Source: Syntrophomonas sp. UBA4922
GTDB lineage: Bacteria > Bacillota > Syntrophomonadia > Syntrophomonadales > Syntrophomonadaceae
DNA length: 9,216 nt
Direction of reading: 5' to 3'
NCBI GenBank assembly: GCA_002398825.1
Contig: DHBS01000032.1
Span: 90,918-100,133 of the forward strand
Shown: piece by piece, positions 1 through 6,900 of the stretch
Layout: the number at the start of each line of letters is the position of its first letter
Position numbering within the stretch: position 1 is the first letter of the stretch
Position numbers and translations under genes: made by a program
The notes under the pieces: model-generated
Seen by the model: the letters and a program-made list of their open reading frames with translations, nothing else
The model's database searches: none
Told to the model about the DNA's origin: nothing

Positions 1-482
1 TGCCCTGGAAAACGGTCTATCAGAATGCCATGTTAGGCCTCAAGATCAAAAAGGACCGGATCGCTCTCGATGAATACAGCCGCTATATTTTTCAACAGCT
101 GGGGATCGATGATTTGCTGCACCGCTATCCCAAGGAATTGAGCGGGGGGCAGCAGCAGCGGGTGGCCATTGCCCGGGCATTTCTGTTAAAACCGGATCTG
201 CTCCTGATGGATGAGCCTTTCTCCGCTCTGGATGCCATCACCCGTGAGGAGATTCAGGAGCTTTTCTTGAACATCTGGAAAGAGCATCAGGTGACAACGG
301 TTTTTATCACCCACAGTGTAGACGAGGCCCTCTACCTGGGCAGCAACATCGTAGTGCTCTCTCCGGCTCCGGGACGGGTTCTGGAGAACATCAAAAACCC
401 CTGCTTTATGATGGATAACCTGCGCTCGCGGGATGAATACCAGATGATGTCCAATCAATTGCGGACCATTATCAAGCACTAG
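1..482 (+). CDS. ABC transporter ATP-binding protein, NitT/TauT (SsuB/TauB-like) family, 5'-truncated
   Basis: This is the nucleotide-binding subunit of an importer; it would sit on the cytoplasmic face and hydrolyse ATP to drive uptake. The frame is open from the window edge, so the ATG at 30 is internal: codons 3-29 read PWKTVYQNA, which matches the LLPWxTVxxN segment just after the Q-loop. Walker A and the first 100 or so residues are therefore upstream; about 159 residues of a usual 250-265 are present. Visible motifs are the ABC signature LSGGQ (138-152), Walker B LLLMDEP (198-218), the D-loop SALD (222-233) and the switch histidine in FITHS (codon 312-314). The late VLSPAPGRV segment is typical of the nitrate/sulfonate/taurine importer ATPases, whose substrates range over sulfonates, nitrate and thiamine precursors. 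The substrate cannot be read from this fragment. The permease and binding protein are not downstream, so they would have to lie upstream. Confidence 0.93.
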   Translation, partial: PWKTVYQNAMLGLKIKKDRIALDEYSRYIFQQLGIDDLLHRYPKELSGGQQQRVAIARAFLLKPDLLLMDEPFSALDAITREEIQELFLNIWKEHQVTTVFITHSVDEALYLGSNIVVLSPAPGRVLENIKNPCFMMDNLRSRDEYQMMSNQLRTIIKH

Positions 483-515
483 TTTTATTAACGCAAGCGA
501 GGACGGGGGTGTTGA

Positions 516-571
516 GGGGGACGTTTCGTTTGTATTATCCCTACAGGAATAATACAAACGAAACGTCCCCC
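516..571. repeat. Perfect 23-bp inverted repeat, REP-like intergenic palindrome
   Basis: The left arm at 516-538 (GGGGGACGTTTCGTTTGTAT plus TAT) is exactly complementary to the right arm at 549-571, separated by 10 bases. If A549 is bulged, the stem extends through TCC/GGA and leaves a five-base loop (CTACA). The GC-rich end is at the base of the stem and the top is AT-rich. No T-run follows directly; the first one is near 589-594. It is therefore not a textbook intrinsic terminator, although it lies 33 bp after the ABC gene stop and could still end or protect that transcript. Palindromes starting GGGGACG with an A/T-rich middle occur as dispersed REP-like elements in several Firmicutes, often linked to IS200-like (RAYT) transposases. 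Assignment to that class is from memory and inference. Confidence 0.75.
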
Positions 572-691
572 TTCATGCTCCTCATATGTTTTTTGCTCGA
601 AATCTTCATATAAATTTACAGGATAATCAGGTTTTGTCAGCGAAAAAGTACTTATTCGTTATATTATTTGCTGTTGTAAGGTCAGAATTTT

Positions 692-2536
692 ATGAATAAG
701 CATGGTACTCTAAAAGTTATATTCCTCCTGCTGCCTGCCCTGTTGCTGTTCACCGCCCAGTACATCGGCCATACATCAGCCCAGTATAGAGTACCGGGAA
801 TAAATGGAGGTGTTTTGGACCTTGGCGGTTGGTCTGCCGCTGGGTACCCCAGCTTCCATATGTCCGGTGAGTGGGAATTATATGCGGATCAGCTTGCGGA
901 CGGAGCCGCAATCAACAGCGGGACCGGGAATTTCACGCTTTTTCCGCTGCCGTACTCATTATTTAAAAAGGTGGATGCCTACGGGCAGCCTCTGCCTGAG
1001 TATAATACCGCAACCTACCGCATTCGGGTCATCAACGCACCCACTGACAGCGGCTATACCATGCGCTTAGGCCCATTATGCGCGGCCTACCGGCTATATG
1101 TTGACGACCGCCTGTTGGCTGCCAACGGTAAATTGAGTGATGACCTCACAGCGCCTATATCCGCTTACCGATCTCAGCGCGTTCATTTTTCTACAGACAA
1201 AGACAGTTTCGATATTATCCTGCAAACCGCCAACCAGTATGACACCAGAGGCCTTTTGCAATGGCCGCTGGTCTTGGAGTATTATGATGCCCCGGGGCAC
1301 ACTGATGATTGGGAGTCAGTTATTGACTATCTGATGGTGGGAGGCCTTCTGACCATATCCATATTATTATTGGTTTTTTGGCTTCTGGTGCCGGGCAGAA
1401 CAGACCTCCTGCTCCTGGGTCTGTTTGGTTTCACCACAATGATGCGGGTTATGATTATTCAAGAGGTTTTGATCGCCGACTTGCTTCCGCAAATGTCCCT
1501 GATCAGGTTTAGCCAAATGGACTATGCATCAGGCCTTCTTATTCAGTTGTTGGGCCCGGCTTCCATAGCTGCGATTTATCCCCGGCTATTGCCCCGTTGG
1601 TTTAGTCCGGCCCTGTTGATTTATACTTTAGGGCTCTTTCTATGTGTCGCAGCAGCTCCCGGAGTGATGCAGAGCGATGCCGGTATAGTTTTTGACATGT
1701 TAATGGCCTTGATAGTATTGGTGGTAATTATTGCGCTGATCAGGGCAGTTCTGGAAAACAGACCGGGATCTGCCGCGCTGCTGATACTTTTGAGTTCCGT
1801 CGTGGTTCTGTTTTTATTCGACGTAATGGCCGACAGTTCACTGGCCTACCAGGTTCTTTCAGGCAGCGGGCTGGTGTTTGGAGTTATTATTCTGGTGGAG
1901 TGTGTCATAATAGCCCGTAATTTTAAAGAAGCGCAGCAATTGGAATTATATGCTTTGAAAGAACAGATCAGACCCCATTTCATACATAACGCTTTAAGCG
2001 CCATCATTTCGATTTCCCGCACCGATCCCGACCGTTCGCGTCAGCTCCTGGTTAATTTCAGCAGCTATTTACGCGGCCACTTTGACTATACCAACATCGA
2101 ACTGATAACTATAGAGCAGGAATTGGAAATGGTTAAAGCCTATGTCGCCTTGCAACAGGCCCGCTTCGGAGATGGATTTCGGGTCAATTATCTCATCGAA
2201 ACCGATAATTTTCTTATCCCTCCGCTGACCCTGCAGCCTTTGGTAGAAAACGCTCTGACCCATGGTTTGCGCCTGCAGGATTCAGGAACTGTGGCAGTGT
2301 ATACACAGCGGAGCGGAGATATGGTGCGCATCGGAGTCCGGGATGACGGCTGCGGAATGGACAGCCAGGATTCAAACCTAATTCGCCGGGGCATCGGTAT
2401 CGCCAATATAAACCGCCGTTTAAACAACCTCTATGGCAGTCAGCTGCAGTTTTTAAGCCCCCCGGAAGGTGGGTGCGAGGTATACCTGGAGATTCCGTAC
2501 AAGGAGGTAGATGGTCATCAAAGTGCTACTGGTTGA
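692..2536 (+). CDS. Membrane sensor histidine kinase, 7TM (7TMR-DISM-like) with LytS-type kinase core
   Basis: A 614-residue two-component sensor that should autophosphorylate on histidine and pass the phosphate to the regulator encoded next. Residues 8-26 form a signal/anchor helix. Residues about 30-205 are an extracytoplasmic beta-rich domain (GEWELYADQL, TYRIRVI, YRLYVDDRLLAANG) resembling the jelly-roll sensor domains fused to 7TMR-DISM proteins. Seven hydrophobic segments follow at roughly 213-233, 238-257, 279-297, 306-325, 333-352, 360-380 and 390-408. The kinase core is of the His_kinase (LytS/YehU) type: the H-box is QIRPHFIHN with phosphoacceptor H429, the N-box is LQPLVENALTHG (514-525), then G1 DDGCGM (551-556) and G2 GIGIANINRRL (from 567). 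The start is the ATG at 692, preceded by TAAGGT at 677-682. The gene ends 26 bp inside the regulator gene, indicating translational coupling. The H-box has I431 and H432 where many LytS kinases have LF. The ligand is unknown; the sensor fold suggests a small molecule or carbohydrate. Confidence 0.92.
   Translation: MNKHGTLKVIFLLLPALLLFTAQYIGHTSAQYRVPGINGGVLDLGGWSAAGYPSFHMSGEWELYADQLADGAAINSGTGNFTLFPLPYSLFKKVDAYGQPLPEYNTATYRIRVINAPTDSGYTMRLGPLCAAYRLYVDDRLLAANGKLSDDLTAPISAYRSQRVHFSTDKDSFDIILQTANQYDTRGLLQWPLVLEYYDAPGHTDDWESVIDYLMVGGLLTISILLLVFWLLVPGRTDLLLLGLFGFTTMMRVMIIQEVLIADLLPQMSLIRFSQMDYASGLLIQLLGPASIAAIYPRLLPRWFSPALLIYTLGLFLCVAAAPGVMQSDAGIVFDMLMALIVLVVIIALIRAVLENRPGSAALLILLSSVVVLFLFDVMADSSLAYQVLSGSGLVFGVIILVECVIIARNFKEAQQLELYALKEQIRPHFIHNALSAIISISRTDPDRSRQLLVNFSSYLRGHFDYTNIELITIEQELEMVKAYVALQQARFGDGFRVNYLIETDNFLIPPLTLQPLVENALTHGLRLQDSGTVAVYTQRSGDMVRIGVRDDGCGMDSQDSNLIRRGIGIANINRRLNNLYGSQLQFLSPPEGGCEVYLEIPYKEVDGHQSATG
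2501..2513 (+). promoter_or_regulatory. Ribosome-binding site and start of the response regulator, inside the kinase gene
   Basis: AAGGAGG at 2501-2507 is a near-perfect Shine-Dalgarno sequence, followed after three bases by ATG at 2511. The spacing is short. The next in-frame candidate is GTG at 2523, 15 bases away and less likely, since it would remove the conserved first beta strand (VIKVLLVDDE). The site lies in the last codons of the kinase gene, which supports coupled translation of the pair. Confidence 0.8.
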
Positions 2537-3653
2537 CGATGAGCCGCCCATCCTGGATGAACTGGGGTATTTGCTGGGCAAATATGCGGATGTGGAAGTC
2601 ATGGGCGCTTTCACCGATCCGCGGCAGGCTATTGAGTATTTACAGCAAAGACCGGCCGGGGATCTTGCGCTTCCCGATGCGGTCTTCCTGGATATCGACC
2701 TGCCCTATAGCAATGGTCTGGAAACCGCTCGAAAAATGCGTACTATCAACGCAGACATGATCATCGTTTTTGTCACCGCCTACAGTGCCTATGCCCTGGA
2801 GTCGTTCCAGGTCCATCCCCTGGATTATCTATTGAAACCGATCCAGGAGTCGCAAATGGATGCCGCCGTGAAACAAATCCGAAAACAGGTCGGGCTGCTG
2901 CAAGCCGGCAGCAGGTCTAACAATGGAGCTATCCGTATAAAATGTTTCGGGAATTTTAGCATGACGGTCTCAGGCCAGGATCAGATCAGGTGGGGTACCC
3001 GCAGGGTAAAAGACCTTTTAATGTATTTGATCGATTTGGAAGCGGCCCCGGTATCGCACAAAGACTTGGCATCAGCCATCTTCAACGGAGTTATGGACAA
3101 AAAAGCGCAGAACAATCTTTATGTGACCATCCATAATTTTCGCCGCCTGCTGCGGGATATCGATCCAAAGGGGGAGCGCCTGCGCTTCCAGGATAACATG
3201 ATTCTGGACATAGCCCCGGGGACATGTGACTACACCGATTTTATGAGTTTTGCGCGCAGCAATGCGGTGATCAACTCCGGTAATGCCCGGGCTGCCGCAG
3301 CCGTGCTGCAGTCCTGCCGGGGCGGCTACCTGCAGGATGTAGATTATGACTGGGCGGAACAAACCGCCAACATTGTAGAACTGGAGTACGAACGCATCGC
3401 TTTGGGGTTGGCCCGGTTTTATCTGGGTAATTCTGATTATCAGCCTGCGGAAACAGTCCTGCTGGAACTGGTTGCCCGCAATCCCATTTCGGAAGAGGGG
3501 TTTACTCTGCTTCTGGATGTCTATATTAAAAATGATAAAAAACAGGACTACATCCTGATTTATGAACAATACACCGATATGCTGAAGCGGGAACTGCTTG
3601 AGGAGCCCCCGGAAAAATACACCCGCTATTATCATTGGATCCGTAAAGCCTAG
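2511..3653 (+). CDS. Response regulator with receiver, winged-helix and bacterial transcriptional activator (SARP/BTAD) domains
   Basis: A 380-residue cytoplasmic transcription factor, the presumed partner of the overlapping kinase. Residues 1-125 are a CheY-like receiver with the acidic pair D9/D10, phosphoacceptor D61 (in VFLDIDLPYSNG), T89 (VTAYS) and K109 (LLKP). Residues about 141-236 form an OmpR-like winged helix of the SARP type, beginning IRIKCFGNFSM and including WGTRRVKDLLMYLI and NNLYVTIHNFRRLLR. Residues about 243-377 match the alpha-helical BTAD region (DYTDFMSFARS, GGYLQDVDYDWAEQ, ELEYERIALGLARFYL). Regulators of this order occur in Firmicutes, but LytS-type kinases more usually partner LytTR-domain regulators. 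The gene overlaps the kinase by 26 bp in a different frame. Targets are not shown by the sequence; the large surface-protein gene 287 bp downstream is the nearest candidate. Confidence 0.92.
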   Translation: MVIKVLLVDDEPPILDELGYLLGKYADVEVMGAFTDPRQAIEYLQQRPAGDLALPDAVFLDIDLPYSNGLETARKMRTINADMIIVFVTAYSAYALESFQVHPLDYLLKPIQESQMDAAVKQIRKQVGLLQAGSRSNNGAIRIKCFGNFSMTVSGQDQIRWGTRRVKDLLMYLIDLEAAPVSHKDLASAIFNGVMDKKAQNNLYVTIHNFRRLLRDIDPKGERLRFQDNMILDIAPGTCDYTDFMSFARSNAVINSGNARAAAAVLQSCRGGYLQDVDYDWAEQTANIVELEYERIALGLARFYLGNSDYQPAETVLLELVARNPISEEGFTLLLDVYIKNDKKQDYILIYEQYTDMLKRELLEEPPEKYTRYYHWIRKA

Positions 3654-3940
3654 ACTTTCCACGCCTGCTTTGTCTGCCCCCCATCCCCATATTATTGCCT
3701 ACCCCGGAATCCTGAAGCTATATTCTGAGCTTGCGGTCCCCAAATAACATCATGCCGAACCCCGTTCCAGGCTGCCTTAGCCGAACTTCAAATGCAACAG
3801 CACCGGAATTGTATTATACCCGAATTATGGAAAATATTTAAGATTTTTTAAGGCCGCCTTGTTATCATCCTGGTAGATTGGCGCGGAAATTAGCAAAAAA
3901 TGCAATCTCAGGGATAAGAAGCTAGAAAGCGGGGGAGAGC
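3654..3940. other. Gene-free leader region upstream of the surface-protein gene
   Basis: No convincing reading frame, RNA gene or intrinsic terminator is visible in these 287 bases. The first part is GC-rich and pyrimidine-rich (3654-3700); the section 3811-3850 is AT-rich and the likeliest place for a promoter, but no clear -35/-10 pair with normal spacing could be found. The short motif CCGAAY/CCGGAAT recurs at 3704, 3755, 3781, 3803 and 3820, with GAATT at 3806 and 3822 exactly 16 bp apart. The stretch GGGGGAG at 3931-3937 serves as ribosome-binding site for the gene starting at 3941. GCT-AGAA-AGC at 3921-3930 could form only a tiny hairpin. Confidence 0.5.
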
Positions 3941-6900
3941 ATGAGAAAGACGGTTTTGGGAATTGTAGTGGCGTTGATAATGGCGTTGGCGGCAGTGCCG
4001 CTGATATCGGGGCAGTTGGCTTACGCGGATGTGTATTCCGATCTGGGTCTGAGCACCAGCAGCGAGGATTTGGAAAACTATGACCAGCGCGCGGAAAGCC
4101 AGCCTTATAACAGCAAGAATGTTTCTGTAAACCCGGTCTCCGAGACCTACATTACGGAGATAGGTACGATGGAAGTGGCGGTTGATCCCGGGCAGCCCCC
4201 ACAATCAGTCGGCGCGGTCAAGAGGTCTCTGATAGGTGACAATAACCTGGCCCAAACCGTTACCGAGACCGTTGCGGATGAGAATGACAATAAATATGTC
4301 AAATCGGTGGCCCTGGATTTAAACGACGTGGGCAAACCCCACGCCGTTGCCGAACTATATTACCGGGAAGCCAACAATGGTGAGTTGTACCTGTCGATTG
4401 TCGACCCCATAGAAGATCTGGCCGGTCCGGCAGGCAACCAGATCCTGGTATTTTCTAACAGCGAAGCCGGGACCCCTTTGATTACGGATTACCGCAACCA
4501 GCACAGCTTTCTAACCCTGGTCGCCGGTGACTTCGACAATGACGGCGTCAGTGAGATCGTTGTGTATGTGCCTGATGCGGCTGATCCCCGTCTGGCTCTC
4601 TATCAGATCGTTGACGGGGTCATTCAGGACGAGCCGGAACAGACTTTCTCCTTGCCGGGGTTTTCTGAATTCGTATATATGACCTCTGGGGACATTACCG
4701 GCGATAATCTGGCGGATCTGGCGGTGAGCTACAACGGACCCGGTACTGAGCAGGTCTATAGTGAATATACCGGACACATCTATATTTTCAAAAGCCAGAA
4801 CTTTTCCCTGGCCAGCCCCCACGTTTTCAACCATCTCTCCAGGGGCGAGGATAATGGCAAAGACTATTATACCAGCCGTATTAACAACGCCGCGGCTGCC
4901 ATCGGGAATGTGCAGGGTGACAGTGATGACGGGCAGATGGAGCTGGTGGTGGCCGGAAGCAGAGTCAATAGTAACGGTCAACGTGAGGTTTCCCGGGTGG
5001 TTTTGGGCTATCGCTATGACGGCGCTGTCGGCCGCTGGGATTTTCAAGAGGTTTACGGGAGAATGGACCTGGGCAGTGCCGAATTGTTCAACGTCCTCAA
5101 TATTAACGAGAATAAATTGACCACCCTGGCGTGTGTTGATTTTCTAGGCAAAGATCCTCTTACAACGAAAGGAGCCTACACTTATATCGATGGCATCATC
5201 ATTGATGAAATGGATGACGTTTATGAAGGCCAGGGCGGGACGTATACAGGCCCAAACTATGCAGACTACGGGATTGTCAGCGGAAATTTCGACGGCAACA
5301 GTTATCAGTTCGAGCAGTTGAAAATCCTGCGGGAAAAGCTCAACTGGAATTCAGCCAGCCAATCCTGGGACAGCGGAGGTTTTGAGATCGCCACCTACGG
5401 CAGCCCAAGCAGCGTGACGGAACTGGACAGCATCACCACGTGTGCGGCCCTGGCAGCTCCCAATACCGATGATGACACTGTGATTATCAGATACACCGGC
5501 CATGACCTGCAATATTCGTTTCCGACCGTACTGGCCGCCCTGGCCTCGCCGCCCTATTTCGGAGACCTGGAACACCTGGACGGCGGTGAGAGCTACATCG
5601 GCGGCAGTACAACTGAAATCACCTCCGGTGAAGGCGGTGGTTCAGAAACCCACGGCAATGTTTCGGTCACAGCCGGCGCCTATGCCAGCCTGGAGTCGGA
5701 AGTTTCTATTTTTGGCTTTAAGATTGCCCAGGCTGAGTATGAAACAGCGTTTACTGCCGGCTATACCTGGGACACCTCTCATGAAACGGAAGTTACCACC
5801 GCTATATCTTACGGCACCTTCGGAGGCCAGGACAGCGTGGCCGTATATGCCATCCCCATGGATGTCTTTATGTATGACGTGTGGTGCCCCGGGGTCGGCG
5901 GCAAAGGCGGCTACTGGACCTCCATGAACCAATGTTTCCCCTATGAGGCGGCTTACGTGGTGATTCCCGCCGATAAATACGATGAGATTGCCAGCCGCGA
6001 ACCGGGCCTGCCCCGCATCGGCGGCGAGCTGTTTAAGCATACCCTGGGGAGACCTGAAACTTATCATAGCAGCAGCCTCGGTATGTTTAAGGTGAAAGAC
6101 CCCATTGAATATGAGCTGTTTTCAACAGTGGGCTTCGGCAACGCCTATATCACACAAAATATAGAAATTACAGAAACCGATACCGATTCCCATACCTTCT
6201 CAGCTGAATTGTCCGGCCGCGTTGGCGGGGGAGCAGTGGGAGCCACTGCCGGGGTGACTTACAGTATCGGCGGCGGGGGAGGCTGGGCTGAGACTACCAT
6301 TAAAAATGTGGGCTATACCGCGACTCTGCTCAATATGCCGCTGGAGGCCGAAGATCATGGATATAATTACGCCTGGAAGCTGGTGGCCTATCCTTATATA
6401 AGTGAAAAGCAGAGTTTCCCGGTGGTAACTTATGCGGTGAGCCAGGTGCGCAGGCCGCCTTTACTGCCCCAGAATCTGGAGATGCAGAGCTCCACTGAAA
6501 ACAGCGTTACCCTGCGCTGGGACAATGTCGATCCCCATGTAAGCGGTTATCAACTCTACCGTTACTATGATTTTGAAGGAGACCTGGCCGGATATTACAA
6601 GATCGGGGATGAAATACCGGTCGGTACAACCACCTATACCGACACCGGCCTGCAGCCTTACACCAACTACCGCTACAAAATCCAGTCCATAGGGGCCGGC
6701 TACGGCAGCCAGGTTACTGAAAGCGTATTGGGACCGGAATGCGTTGCCCGGACCAATCCCACCTCCGATGCGCCGATCATTACCCAGCAGCCTGAATCAG
6801 TGGAGGTCGCTGCCGGCAGCCGGGCGGTGTTCCAGGTCATCGCCCAGCCGGCGCCCAGTGCTTCTGTCTCCGACCGCATCTTTTACCAGTGGCAGCGCTA

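Noticed and set aside
634..665. Possible sigma-A promoter for the kinase gene: TTGTCA (634-639) with TATATT (660-665)
   Set aside because: The spacer is 20 bases, too long for a normal promoter, and alternatives at 17-19 bases give poor -10 boxes. The region is plausible but the hexamers are not convincing.
3072..3662. A 196-codon open frame on the minus strand across the regulator gene
   Set aside because: It lies wholly opposite a well-supported response regulator with recognisable motifs; its translation has no recognisable domain and no convincing ribosome-binding site was seen. It is a shadow frame.
3849..3862. Short hairpin TAAGGCCGCCTTG as terminator of the kinase-regulator operon
   Set aside because: Only about four base pairs form, the T-run precedes it in place of following it, and it lies about 200 bases after the regulator stop.
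3878..3896. Sigma-54-like -24/-12 element (TTGGCGCGGAAATTAGCA)
   Set aside because: The GG-to-GC distance is one base too long and the -12 box is TTAGC instead of TTGC. The nearby regulator also lacks the AAA+ domain needed for sigma-54 activation.
3881..3940. A riboswitch (for example c-di-GMP type) in the leader of the surface-protein gene
   Set aside because: The consensus core sequences of the classes I know are absent, and only a three-base-pair hairpin is visible.
4511..5047. A 178-codon minus-strand open frame, and others at 5642-6067 and 8021-8473
   Set aside because: All are opposite the continuous frame of the surface protein, whose modular domains and signal peptide are clear. 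High third-position GC in the real gene creates such frames.
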